Of a stretch of 64,000 nt of DNA, positions 34,266 to 42,656 are shown piece by piece; position 1 is the first letter of the stretch, and the number at the start of each line of letters is the position of its first letter. The translations under genes and the position numbers were made by a program. Source of the DNA: an uncultured Chloroflexota bacterium (lineage in GTDB: Bacteria > Chloroflexota > Dehalococcoidia > CAUJGQ01); assembly GCA_937879875.1 (NCBI GenBank), contig CALFMN010000231.1, positions 1-64,000 on the forward strand, read 5' to 3'. A model generated the notes under the pieces. The model was not told the DNA's origin. It did not search any database and saw only the letters and a program-made list of their open reading frames with translations.

Positions 34266-35243
34266 ATGAAGCAGGCGGCGCAAGTGGGCGATGGCGTTGA
34301 GGCCGGGGGTGGCACGGCGGCGGTGCGCACGACGTGCGTGGCCGATTCGGTGCTGGATCTCGTCGGCAACACGCCGCTGGTGCGGCTGAACCGGCTGCCG
34401 GGGCCGCGCAGCGCCGCCGTGCTGGGCAAGCTGGAATCGCTCAACCCGGCCGGCAGCGTCAAAGACCGCATCGCCGTGGCGATGGTCGAAGCGGCCGAGC
34501 GCGAGGGGCGCCTGCAGCCTGGCGCCACGATCGTCGAGCCGACCAGCGGCAATACCGGCATCGGCCTGGCAATGGTCGCCGCGGTCAAGGGCTACCGCCT
34601 GATTCTGACCATGCCCGAAGACATGAGCATGGAGCGGCGCAAGCTGTTCACCCGCTTCGGCGCCGAACTGCGGCTCACACCGGCGCTCGAGGGCATGACC
34701 GGCGCCGTCTTCGCCGCCGAAGAACTGGTGCGCGAGCACCCCGAATACTTCATGCCTCAGCAGTTCCAGAATCCGGCCAACCCCGAGATCCATCGCCTGA
34801 CCACCGGCCCGGAGATCCTGCACGCCACCGGCGGCAGGGTCGATGCCTTCGTCGCCGGCGTGGGTACGGGCGGTACGATCACCGGCGTGGGCGAGGTGCT
34901 GCGTGCATACAACCCAAGCACGTTGATCGTCGCGGTTGAACCAGCGCGCTCGCAGATCCTGCGCGGCGGCCGCGCCGGCATGCACGCGATCCAGGGCATC
35001 GGCGCGAGCTTCGTGCCCGGCGTGCTGAACCGGCAGGTCTATCAGGAGCTGATGGCCGTGGGCGACGACGACGCGATCGAGATGTCGCAGCGGCTTGCAC
35101 GGGAGGAGGGGCTGCTGGTGGGCATCTCCTCCGGCGCCAACGTCTTCGCGGCGCTCAAGGTCGCGCGGCGGCTGGGCGCCGGCAAAACCGTCGTGACGAT
35201 GCTCTGCGACACCGGCGAACGGTATCTCAGCGCGGCCGTGTAA
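34266..35243 (+). CDS. cysK: cysteine synthase A (O-acetylserine sulfhydrylase)
   Basis: 325 aa PLP enzyme. VGNTPLVRLNRL, the PLP lysine in NPAGSVKDR (Lys66), PTSGNTGIGLA and GVGTGGTITGVG are all typical, and the substrate loop is complete. It forms cysteine from O-acetylserine and sulfide. The first 25 residues are extra compared with many family members. It follows the Rrf2 gene across a heptamer repeat, and the MoaD-MoeB fusion follows 100 bp later. A second, CysM-type, paralogue lies at 37065. Confidence 0.94.
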   Translation: MKQAAQVGDGVEAGGGTAAVRTTCVADSVLDLVGNTPLVRLNRLPGPRSAAVLGKLESLNPAGSVKDRIAVAMVEAAEREGRLQPGATIVEPTSGNTGIGLAMVAAVKGYRLILTMPEDMSMERRKLFTRFGAELRLTPALEGMTGAVFAAEELVREHPEYFMPQQFQNPANPEIHRLTTGPEILHATGGRVDAFVAGVGTGGTITGVGEVLRAYNPSTLIVAVEPARSQILRGGRAGMHAIQGIGASFVPGVLNRQVYQELMAVGDDDAIEMSQRLAREEGLLVGISSGANVFAALKVARRLGAGKTVVTMLCDTGERYLSAAV

Positions 35244-35342
35244 CGGTTTGGACGATCGCGACGACTGAAGATGATTGACGATGATTGACATTTTTGTGGC
35301 TGGGACCGCCGCTCCGTCCGGACCCTGAGGGAGAGAACACGC

Positions 35343-36452
35343 ATGACCGTCCAGGTCTACATTCCGACGCCGTTCCGCCGTCTCACCGGCAACCGCACGC
35401 GCGTCGCAGCCGAAGGCCAGACCGTGGGCGAGGTGCTGCGGCGTCTGAACGAGCACTACCCCGGCTTCAACGAGCTGCTGTACGACGAATCGAAGGCGAT
35501 CCCGGCGCATATCAACATCTACCTGAACAACCAGGAGATTCACAGTCTTCAGGGAGAGGAGACCCCCGTGGCAGACGGAGACGAAGTTGCAGTGATTCCC
35601 GCAATCGCGGGCGGATCGGGCACGGCGCTGCGGCCCGATCAGGTAACGCGCTACTCGCGGCACATCATCATGCCGCAGGTGGGGCCGGTCGGACAGCGCA
35701 AATTAATGGCGGCGAAAGTGCTGATCGTCGGCGCGGGCGGGCTCGGCTCGCCGGTCTCGCTCTATCTGGCGCTCGCGGGCATCGGCACGATCGGCATCGT
35801 CGACTTCGACGTGGTCGATCTGACCAACCTGCAACGGCAGATCCTGCACCAGAACGACGACATCGGCCGGCCGAAGGTCGACTCGGCGCGCGAAACGTTG
35901 AACTCGTATAACCCCGACGTCAACGTGATCACGCACGAGGTGCCGCTCACGTCCGAGAACGCGCTGGAGATCATCCCGCAGTACGACATCGTCGTGAACG
36001 GCGCGGACAACTTCGCCACGCGCTATCTCGTCAACGACGCCTGCTATCTCTCCGGCAAGCCGCTGGTGGACGGCAGCATCCTGCTGTTCGACGGCCAGGC
36101 CTCGACCTATCTGCCGGGCAAGGGCTGCTATCGCTGCCTCTTCCCGGAGCCGCCGCCGCCGGGCATGGTGCCCTCCTGCGCCGAAGCGGGCGTGCTCGGC
36201 GCCCTCTGCGGCACGGTGGGCTCGATCCAGGCGACGGAAGTGCTGAAGCTGATCCTCGGCGTGGGCGAGCCTCTCATCGGCCGGCTGCTGCTGTACGACG
36301 CGCTCTCGATGGAGATGCGTACCGTGAAGACGCGGCGCGACCCGAAGTGCCCGCTCTGCGGCGACAACCCGACCGTGACCGAGCTGATCGATTACGATGC
36401 CTTCTGTGGCGGCCCGCCGCACGTGGCCAACGCGCCGGTTGCGGCCGGCTAG
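35343..36452 (+). CDS. MoaD/ThiS-like carrier fused to MoeB/ThiF-type adenylyltransferase
   Basis: 369 aa. Residues 1-91 form a ubiquitin-like sulfur-carrier domain ending IPAIAGG (Gly90-Gly91); here it continues without a break into the E1-like domain (from about 100) with RYSRHIIM, GAGGLGSPV (ATP loop, 130-137), SCAEAGVLG (Cys279, aligned with the active Cys of MoeB), and zinc ligands CYRC (262-265) and CPLC (336-339). It should adenylate a carrier C-terminus. There is no rhodanese domain as in mycobacterial MoeZ. Since its own GG is internal, it most likely acts on the separate carrier at 36508. GGAGAG upstream of the ATG. Confidence 0.88.
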   Translation: MTVQVYIPTPFRRLTGNRTRVAAEGQTVGEVLRRLNEHYPGFNELLYDESKAIPAHINIYLNNQEIHSLQGEETPVADGDEVAVIPAIAGGSGTALRPDQVTRYSRHIIMPQVGPVGQRKLMAAKVLIVGAGGLGSPVSLYLALAGIGTIGIVDFDVVDLTNLQRQILHQNDDIGRPKVDSARETLNSYNPDVNVITHEVPLTSENALEIIPQYDIVVNGADNFATRYLVNDACYLSGKPLVDGSILLFDGQASTYLPGKGCYRCLFPEPPPPGMVPSCAEAGVLGALCGTVGSIQATEVLKLILGVGEPLIGRLLLYDALSMEMRTVKTRRDPKCPLCGDNPTVTELIDYDAFCGGPPHVANAPVAAG

Positions 36453-36469
36453 CATCCTGAACAGACACG

Positions 36470-36493
36470 CGGCGGGGCTTTCGCGCCCCGCCG
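36470..36493 (+). promoter_or_regulatory. stem-loop just before the cysO ribosome site
   Basis: CGGCGGGGC, TTTCGC loop, GCCCCGCCG: a 9-bp GC stem between the fusion gene stop and the AGGAG of the next gene. It may slow or protect the transcript, or set unequal expression of the two genes. It has no U-tract. Confidence 0.6.
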
Positions 36494-36507
36494 AGGAGTT
36501 GTGGTCA

Positions 36508-36786
36508 ATGGCCGTCGAAGTCCGTGTCACCGCCGTGCTGCAGAAGCTCACGGGAGGCAAGAAGAGCGTGCCCGCCGAGGGCGGCACGGTGGACCAGCTG
36601 CTCAAGAATCTCGACACCAACTACCCCGGCTTCCGCCACCAGGTGCAGGGCGATGACGGCAGGCTGCACCGCTTCGTCAACATCTACCTGAACGACGAGG
36701 ACATCCGCTATCTCAGTCAGCTCAACACGCCGCTCAAAGACGGTGATGTGGTCTCCATCCTGCCGGCGCTGGCGGGCGGCGCATGA
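36508..36786 (+). CDS. sulfur carrier protein, CysO-like, ending Gly-Gly-Ala
   Basis: 92 aa beta-grasp fold. RFVNIYLNDEDIRYL and VVSILPALAGG are close to CysO of mycobacteria, which is thiocarboxylated at its C-terminal Gly and donates sulfur to CysM. The carrier here ends GGA, with one Ala after the di-glycine, so the last residue must be removed before activation. The JAMM peptidase at 38011 is the obvious candidate. The ATG at 36508 has AGGAG about 10 bases upstream. It sits between the activating enzyme and CysM. Confidence 0.88.
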   Translation: MAVEVRVTAVLQKLTGGKKSVPAEGGTVDQLLKNLDTNYPGFRHQVQGDDGRLHRFVNIYLNDEDIRYLSQLNTPLKDGDVVSILPALAGGA

Positions 36787-36853
36787 ACCGCCGCCTTTGG
36801 GGGCTGCCCGAGGGCTTCGGCCTGCGCGCCGGGGCGTCGGCGGTGTCGCCGCC

Positions 36854-36994
36854 GCGCCTACCCCTGCCGGCTAACGCCGGCTGTCCCCTCCCCACAGGGG
36901 AGGGGTTGGTCTGAGGAACCCCGGTAGCCCTCGGACCACCCTTCCCGCGTCGGGAAGGGAGATTTCGCTTAAGCGAAATCGGGGTTAGGTAGCC
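36854..36994. repeat. second-family repeat element (GGTTAGGT end)
   Basis: About 140 bp in the 278-bp gap between cysO and cysM. It holds CCCCTCCCCACAGGGGAGGGG, CCCTTCCCGCGTCGGGAAGGG and a perfect 20-base palindrome GATTTCGCTTAAGCGAAATC (36961-36980), and ends GGGGTTAGGT. The right half matches the element at 42339-42557. Confidence 0.75.
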
Positions 36995-37064
36995 GCGTGG
37001 CTGCCAGAGCCTCGTCCTGCACTATCCCCTGCGACCATGCATTGTGCCCGCCTCGGGAGGCTCC

Positions 37065-38003
37065 ATGCTTTACGCGAACATCCTCGACGCGATCGGCAAC
37101 ACACCGCTGGTCGAGCTGCCGCACACCAGCCCCAACCCGAACGTCAAGATCTACGCCAAGCTCGAGGGCCAAAACCCCTCGGGCAGCGTCAAAGACCGCT
37201 GCGCCAAGTACATGATCGACGCCGCCGAGCGCGATGGCCTGCTCGACGACGACAAGATCATTCTGGAGCCGACCAGCGGCAACACGGGCATCGCCCTGGC
37301 GATGATCGGCCGCGTCAAGGGCTACCAGGTGATGGTCGTGATCCCGGAGAGCGTCAGCGAGGAGCGGAGTCAGCTCCTGCGCGCCTACGGCGCCGAGATC
37401 GTCTACTCCGAGGGGCTGAAGGGCACCAACGGCTCGATCGCCGTGGCGCAGCAGATGGTGGCCGAGGCGCCGCAGCGCTTCTACATGCCGTATCAATACG
37501 GCAACGAGGCCAACCCCCGCGCCCACTACGAAACCACCGGCCCGGAGATCGTGCGTGACCTGCCGGACATCGATGTCTTCGTCGCCGGCCTCGGCACGGG
37601 CGGCACGCTCACCGGCACCGGCCGCTACCTCAAGGAATACAACCCGAAGATCAAGGTCATCGCCACGGTGCCGCACCCTGGCGATTTGGTGCAGGGGCTG
37701 CGCAGCCTGGAAGAGGGCTTCATCCCGCCCGTGCTGGACGAGTCGGTGCTCGACGGCCGCGTGGTGGTCGACAGCCGCACCGCCTTCGCCGCCACCAAAG
37801 AGCTGACGCAGCAAGAAGGCATCTTCGCCGGCATCTCCTGCGGCGCGGCGGTGAAGACGGCGCAGCGCATCGCCGGGCGCATGGAGAGCGGCAAAGTCGT
37901 CGTCTTGCTGGCGGACGGCGGCTGGAAATACCTTTCAACCGCGCTGTGGACGACCGAGTACGGCGATCTGCCCGAGGACATCGACAGCAAGGTCTGGTGG
38001 TAG
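37065..38003 (+). CDS. cysM: CysO-dependent cysteine synthase
   Basis: 312 aa PLP enzyme. GNTPLVEL, NPSGSVKDR (Lys43 binds PLP), PTSGNTGIALA and AGLGTGGTLTGTG are family motifs. YQYGNEANPRAHYETTGPEI, SLEEGFIPPVLDESVLD and DGGWKYLST closely follow mycobacterial CysM, which uses O-phosphoserine and CysO thiocarboxylate rather than free sulfide. GGGAGG four bases before the ATG fixes the start. With the carrier just upstream and the JAMM peptidase 7 bp downstream, the CysO-type assignment is well supported; the acceptor substrate is inferred. Confidence 0.92.
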   Translation: MLYANILDAIGNTPLVELPHTSPNPNVKIYAKLEGQNPSGSVKDRCAKYMIDAAERDGLLDDDKIILEPTSGNTGIALAMIGRVKGYQVMVVIPESVSEERSQLLRAYGAEIVYSEGLKGTNGSIAVAQQMVAEAPQRFYMPYQYGNEANPRAHYETTGPEIVRDLPDIDVFVAGLGTGGTLTGTGRYLKEYNPKIKVIATVPHPGDLVQGLRSLEEGFIPPVLDESVLDGRVVVDSRTAFAATKELTQQEGIFAGISCGAAVKTAQRIAGRMESGKVVVLLADGGWKYLSTALWTTEYGDLPEDIDSKVWW

Positions 38004-38010
38004 CAGAGCC

Positions 38011-38421
38011 GTGACGCTGACGCTGCCGCGCGACTACGTCGAACAGATCGTCGCCCACGCCCGCCGCGAGGCGCCGAACGAGTGCTGCGGCGTGGTCGCG
38101 GGCAAGGACGGCGCCGCGGTCAAGCTCTGGCAGGCGACGAACGCCGAGCACAGCCCCTACCGCTACAGTATCGAGGGCAAAGAACTGCTGCAGATCATGC
38201 GGCTGCTGCAAGACAACGACTGGGAGATGTTGGCCGTCTATCACTCGCACACGCACACGCCTGCCTATCCAAGCCCCACCGACCGGCGCCAGGTGATGCT
38301 CTCCGGCTGGGACCAGCCGTACTATGTGCTTGTCTCGCTCGCCGAAGAGCCGCCGGACGTGCGCGCCTACACGATCCGCGATGGCGCCATCGCCGAGCAG
38401 CGGTTGATCGTGAATGACTAG
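38011..38421 (+). CDS. mec: JAMM/Mov34 metallopeptidase, Mec+-like
   Basis: 136 aa. The full JAMM motif is present: Glu24 in APNECCG, then His78-x-His80, seven residues, Ser88, two residues, Asp91. In the mycobacterial system Mec+ cuts the cysteine off the CysO-cysteine adduct. Here it may also have to remove the extra Ala from the carrier. It starts with GTG 7 bp after cysM, with a weak ribosome site, so translation is probably coupled. It closes the sulfur cluster. Confidence 0.92.
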   Translation: MTLTLPRDYVEQIVAHARREAPNECCGVVAGKDGAAVKLWQATNAEHSPYRYSIEGKELLQIMRLLQDNDWEMLAVYHSHTHTPAYPSPTDRRQVMLSGWDQPYYVLVSLAEEPPDVRAYTIRDGAIAEQRLIVND

Positions 38422-38604
38422 AATCCTTGTCGATATAGGAAACTCTTATCGGCGAACGGTCCTGGCTGAGGGTCCGGGCCTTGCGATGGTGGCTTCGTTC
38501 CCGTAGCGTGAGCGAGCCGGGGCCGAACCCGGTTGGGCTGACATACCCTGAACCTTTCATGCGGCCGCGCCTGGCGTGGCGGCCGCACACTCGGCGGAGG
38601 CGCC

Positions 38605-40074
38605 ATGGTCGACACGCGCATTCCAGACGCCACGACGAACGAGGTGCATGGCCGCCTCAATATCCCCGTGCAGCCGGTCGCCAAACAGACGGCGGCCGAC
38701 CGCGTCAAGAACTGGAACGAGGTCTACTTCGGCTTCGACCTCGAAGGGGCGATCGTCGAAGCGAACCGCTGCATCGACTGTCCCACGGCGCCCTGCATGG
38801 AGGCCTGCCCGGTTCACAACGACATTCCCGCCGCCTTGCGCCTGCTGGAGCGCGGCGATATCGATGGCGCCGCCAACAAGTTCCGTGAAACCTCGAACCT
38901 GCCCGATATGTGCGGCCGACTCTGCCCGCAGGAGAAGCTCTGCGAAGGCAACTGTGTCGTCGGCTTCGCGATCCGTCCGGGCGGCGTGCAAGAGCCGCCG
39001 GTGACGATCGGCAAGCTCGAAGCGTTCATTGCCGACCATCAGCGCGAACTGCACGGCGGCCTGCAACCGCTGCCCGTGCTGCCCGCGCCCACCGGCCGCC
39101 GCGCCGCGATCATCGGCTCCGGGCCGGCCGGTCTCGCCGTGGCCGAAGAGCTGGCGAAGCTCGGCCACGCCTGCACCGTGTTCGATGCCTGGCCGGAGCC
39201 TGGCGGCGTGCTCGTGTACGGCATCCCGAACTTCAAGATGAAGAAGGAGATCGTAGACGCGAAGATCGAATTCTTGAAGCGACTCGGCGTCGAGTTCGTG
39301 CTGAATACGTGGATCGGCCGCGACATCGGCCTCGATCAGCTATTGGCCGACGGCTTCGACGCCATCTTCCTTGGCACCGGCGCCGGCGTCGGCAACGCAC
39401 TCAAGATTCCCGGCGAAGACGACTTCAGCGGCATCTACGCTGCGACCGACTTTCTCGTGCGCGGCAACCTGCAGCCCGACCAGTTACCGGAGGGCCAACG
39501 CGAACCGCTGATCCCGGGCCGGCGCGTGGTCGTGGTTGGCGGCGGCGATACCTCGATGGACTGCGTGCGCACCGCCGTGCGGCTCGGCTCCGAAGAGGTC
39601 ACCTGCGTCTACCGCCGTACCGAGACGGAGATGCTGGGGCGCGCCGAGGAGCGCAAGCATGCGCGCGAAGAGGGCGTGCACTTCGACTTCCTCACCATTC
39701 CCCTGCGCTTCATCGGCGAAGACGGCCGCGTCACCGGCGTCGAGTGTCAGCGCATGGAGCTGGGCGAGCCGGACGAGTCTGGCAGGCGGCGCCCGGTGCC
39801 GATCCCCGGCTCCGAGTTCATTCTTGAAGCAGACAGCGTCGCGATCGCGATCGGCTACAACGCCGATCCGCTGATTCCGTCGTCCACGCCCGGCGTGAGG
39901 GCCAACCGCTGGCACCTGGTCGAAGTCGATCCCGAAACCGGCCAGACAAGCCGGCCCGAAGTGTTCGCCGGCGGCGACAACGTCAACGGCGCCGATCTGG
40001 TAGTGACGGCGCTGGCGGACGGCCGCCGGGCCGCGGCGGCGATGCACAGCTATCTGGCCGCGCTGCCCGGCTGA
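38605..40074 (+). CDS. gltD: glutamate synthase small-subunit-like NAD(P)H oxidoreductase (GltD)
   Basis: 489 aa. The N-terminal Fe-S domain has Cys56, Cys59, Cys64 and Cys68 (CIDCPTAPCMEACP) and a second set (CGRLCPQEKLCEGNC); FAD and NAD(P)H-binding loops IIGSGPAGLAVAEEL and VVVVGGGDTSMDC follow, ending in AGGDNVNGADLVVTALADGR. In glutamate synthase it passes electrons to GltB, but no gltB is nearby, and relatives serve pyrimidine or other reductases. GCGGAGGCGCC precedes the ATG. A free-standing electron-transfer role is equally possible. Confidence 0.85.
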   Translation: MVDTRIPDATTNEVHGRLNIPVQPVAKQTAADRVKNWNEVYFGFDLEGAIVEANRCIDCPTAPCMEACPVHNDIPAALRLLERGDIDGAANKFRETSNLPDMCGRLCPQEKLCEGNCVVGFAIRPGGVQEPPVTIGKLEAFIADHQRELHGGLQPLPVLPAPTGRRAAIIGSGPAGLAVAEELAKLGHACTVFDAWPEPGGVLVYGIPNFKMKKEIVDAKIEFLKRLGVEFVLNTWIGRDIGLDQLLADGFDAIFLGTGAGVGNALKIPGEDDFSGIYAATDFLVRGNLQPDQLPEGQREPLIPGRRVVVVGGGDTSMDCVRTAVRLGSEEVTCVYRRTETEMLGRAEERKHAREEGVHFDFLTIPLRFIGEDGRVTGVECQRMELGEPDESGRRRPVPIPGSEFILEADSVAIAIGYNADPLIPSSTPGVRANRWHLVEVDPETGQTSRPEVFAGGDNVNGADLVVTALADGRRAAAAMHSYLAALPG

Positions 40075-40213
40075 TGCGACCCGGCCGGTCCCGCAGTGCC
40101 GGCGGACTACTCCCAAACAGCGGTACGTGCGTGCCCTGCTCATCCTCGCGGGTGACTTTTGGGCGCCGCCCGCATGATTCGAGCGGGCCATTCAGCATCT
40201 ACGCTGATTGGCG

Positions 40214-40984
40214 ATGAACAGCGACCCGCCGCACACCGGCCCACACCAACCCGCAGGCCGCGAGGCCGTTGGCGAGCAGGAGTCGTTCGAGATCCTGCGC
40301 GACCGCGTACGCGCCTGGTGGACGCAGGTGCTCGCCGGCCAGGTCGATCAGGCGCATCCTGTTCAAGGCAGCAACCTCAAGGCGCGGATCGACGGCAGCA
40401 CGCTGGTCATCAGCGGCACCGTGCCATCCGAGGCAGACCGCCGCGAGATTGAATCCGAAGTCGAGCACCTGCGCGGCAACGGCGTCGACAACGTACGCGA
40501 CGAGCTCCAGATCGAGCCACGGGGCGACGAGGAGCCGGGCCTGCTCGTCCAGACCCTGATCGGCGCCTTCGATACCGCGGAACAGGCCGGCTTCGCCGAG
40601 GGCTATCTCCAGGGTCACGCCCACGTCGATCCGCAACGCATGCTCGTCGTTGCGGCCGACGCAGGCGACGAGGCGCGCGTGGCGCTGCGCTCGGTGCTGC
40701 CCGAGGCGTATCAGGAAAAGGCCGAGCAGGCGCTGGCGGCCGGGCGCAGCGTGCTCGTCGTCACGGTGGACGAAACGGAAGCCTTCCAGGCGCGCGAGCT
40801 GCTGGACGAGGAGACGCGCAGCCTTGAGACGATTGTGCTGCCGCCTGAGCCAGCCGAACGCTCGCAGATGATCCGTGCCGGCCTGCGGCGCGGCGCTTCG
40901 GCCCGGCGCAGCCAGGGGATGGAGCGCGCCGACTCGGCCAAAGCCGAGGCCGTCGGCATGGAGGATCGCCAGCATGAGCATTAA
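40214..40984 (+). CDS. BON-domain protein, unknown function
   Basis: 256 aa, no signal peptide. Residues about 50-100 (LKARIDGSTLVISGTVPSEA and EHLRGNGVDNVRDEL) look like one BON domain, which binds membranes or proteins. The rest is acidic and helical with no known motif. The ATG at 40214 has no good ribosome site and a TTG two codons earlier is possible. The stop overlaps the start of the NRAMP gene by 11 bp, so the two are co-expressed. A role in transporter function is only suggested by this pairing. Confidence 0.75.
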   Translation: MNSDPPHTGPHQPAGREAVGEQESFEILRDRVRAWWTQVLAGQVDQAHPVQGSNLKARIDGSTLVISGTVPSEADRREIESEVEHLRGNGVDNVRDELQIEPRGDEEPGLLVQTLIGAFDTAEQAGFAEGYLQGHAHVDPQRMLVVAADAGDEARVALRSVLPEAYQEKAEQALAAGRSVLVVTVDETEAFQARELLDEETRSLETIVLPPEPAERSQMIRAGLRRGASARRSQGMERADSAKAEAVGMEDRQHEH

Positions 40985-42293
40985 GCCGCCGCCGCGTGCG
41001 GAGGAGACGCCAGACTCGTCCGATCCGCCCGGCACCGGCGCCCAGGCGCGCGTCGAGCGGGCGCAGCGTGTCTCGCCGCGCGACATCCTCAAGGTCGTGG
41101 GGCCGGGCATCATCACCGGCGGCGCGGACAACGACCCGGCCGGCGTTACCACGTACTCGGTGGTCGGCGCCCAGAACGGCTACTCGCAGAACTGGCTGCT
41201 GCTGATCTCCGTGCCGCTGCTGATCGTGATTCAGCAGATGTGCGCCCGCGTCGGCAGCGTCACCAAGACCGACCTCGCCTCGGCCATTCGCATCCACTAC
41301 GGGCGCAAGATCGCCGCCGCCGCCGTGCTGCTCGTGGTGATTGCGAACATCGCCACGATCGGCGCCGATCTCGTAATGATGGCGTCGGTGCTGGAGCTGA
41401 TTACCGGCGCAAAGTATATCTACTTCATCGTGCCGCTCGCCGCGCTGATGGCCTACGTGACGATCTTTCTCGACTACAAGACGTTCTCACGCTATTTGCT
41501 CTGGCTGGTCGCGGTCTTTGCCGCCTATATTGTTGCAGCCGTGCTCGCGCACCCCGACTGGCCGCAGGTGCTCCAGCAAACGGTGCTGCCGCACATCCAC
41601 CCGAACGCGACCTACTTCCTCGGCGCGGTCGGCCTGCTCGGCACGACGATCACCCCGTATCTGTTCTTCTGGCAGACGAGCGGCGAGATCGAGGAGCGGC
41701 GCGGCGTGCAGGGCATCACCCGCTCCAATCTCGACATCGCCGCCGGCATGATCTGGTCGAACGTCACCGCGTTCTTCATCGTGGTCGTCTGCGGCGCCGT
41801 GCTGTACACGCACGGCACGCAGATTCAGACGGCCGCGGACGCGGCGCGTGCGCTCGAACCGCTGGTCGGGTCTTCGGCGAAGTACCTGTTCTCGGTTGGT
41901 ATTCTTGGCGCCGGTCTGCTGGCGATTCCCGTGCTCGCGGCCTCGACGGCGTACTGTGTCGGCGGCCTGTTCGGCTGGCGGCGCAGCCTGACCCGGCACG
42001 TGAACAACGCTCCAGAGTTTTACCTCGTGCTGGGCGTCGCGATTCTCGTCGGCGTCCAGCTCGCGATCTCCGGCGTCGATCCGATCAAGGCGCTGTTCTA
42101 TTCGCAGGTGCTGGATGGCCTGATCGCTCCCGTGCTCGTGGTTCTGCTCCTGCTGCTCACCTCCAGCCGCACGGTGATGGGCGACTTTGTGAACGGCGCC
42201 TGGACGCGCAATCTCGGCTGGGCCGCGGTTGGGGTGCTGGTCGTCGCCGATCTGGCGATGGTCTACAGCGTCGCGACGAGCGGCTTGCCATAA
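40974..42293 (+). CDS. NRAMP-family divalent metal transporter, divergent metal site
   Basis: 439 aa, about 11 membrane helices. GPGIITGGADNDPAG (43-57) replaces the usual DPGN motif of helix 1 with DNDPAG, and helix 6 reads TTITPYLFFWQTS, lacking the Met of the usual MPHN motif. That pattern recalls NRAMP-related magnesium transporters and other distant members rather than Mn/Fe MntH. The extended N-terminus (first 40 residues) is acidic and proline-rich. It overlaps the BON-domain gene by 11 bp. Its metal is not certain. Confidence 0.85.
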   Translation: MSIKPPPRAEETPDSSDPPGTGAQARVERAQRVSPRDILKVVGPGIITGGADNDPAGVTTYSVVGAQNGYSQNWLLLISVPLLIVIQQMCARVGSVTKTDLASAIRIHYGRKIAAAAVLLVVIANIATIGADLVMMASVLELITGAKYIYFIVPLAALMAYVTIFLDYKTFSRYLLWLVAVFAAYIVAAVLAHPDWPQVLQQTVLPHIHPNATYFLGAVGLLGTTITPYLFFWQTSGEIEERRGVQGITRSNLDIAAGMIWSNVTAFFIVVVCGAVLYTHGTQIQTAADAARALEPLVGSSAKYLFSVGILGAGLLAIPVLAASTAYCVGGLFGWRRSLTRHVNNAPEFYLVLGVAILVGVQLAISGVDPIKALFYSQVLDGLIAPVLVVLLLLLTSSRTVMGDFVNGAWTRNLGWAAVGVLVVADLAMVYSVATSGLP

Positions 42294-42338
42294 CGCTGCG
42301 TTCTGGTCATCGACGCGCCGAGTCGCTTGCCCATGCGG

Positions 42339-42557
42339 GGCACCTAACCCTGGTTCCGCTGGCGCGAAACCTGTCCCTTCCCGAGGCGGGAAGGGTGGGG
42401 TTCGAGGACAGCCGGGCGTCAGGAAGATCAGCCCTCCGCTTGCCTCTTAAGGACTTCACACCCACGCCGCCGTCCGGCGCCGCTGGGAGCGCTCCAGAAG
42501 TCCCTTTCCCGTTCCGGGAAGGGACAGACCTCGCTTGCGAGGTCAGGGTTAGGTGCC
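42339..42557. repeat. second-family repeat element with perfect ends
   Basis: 219 bp with 14-bp perfect inverted ends, GGCACCTAACCCTG and CAGGGTTAGGTGCC. Inside lie two long stems built from CCCTTCCCG/CGGGAAGGG and ACCTCGC/GCGAGGT. It fills the gap between the NRAMP and methyltransferase genes. It encodes no protein. Confidence 0.85.
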
Positions 42558-42656
42558 ACGCGGGTACGGGCTCCCGGTTTTGTAGTGATGGTCGCGCTAC
42601 AATATCCGTGCGCGGCGCCGCATGTGTGCAGGGCGTTGTGCCGGGAGCCAGTGGGC

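Noticed and set aside
35271..35290. Two copies of ATGATTGAC as a promoter or operator of the fusion gene
   Set aside because: Only two short copies with no matching -10; too weak to call.
34206..35663. 485-aa minus-strand frame across cysK ending in TPYALRP repeats
   Set aside because: It reads the GCGTAGG heptamer in reverse and the opposite strand of cysK; it is not a repeat protein.
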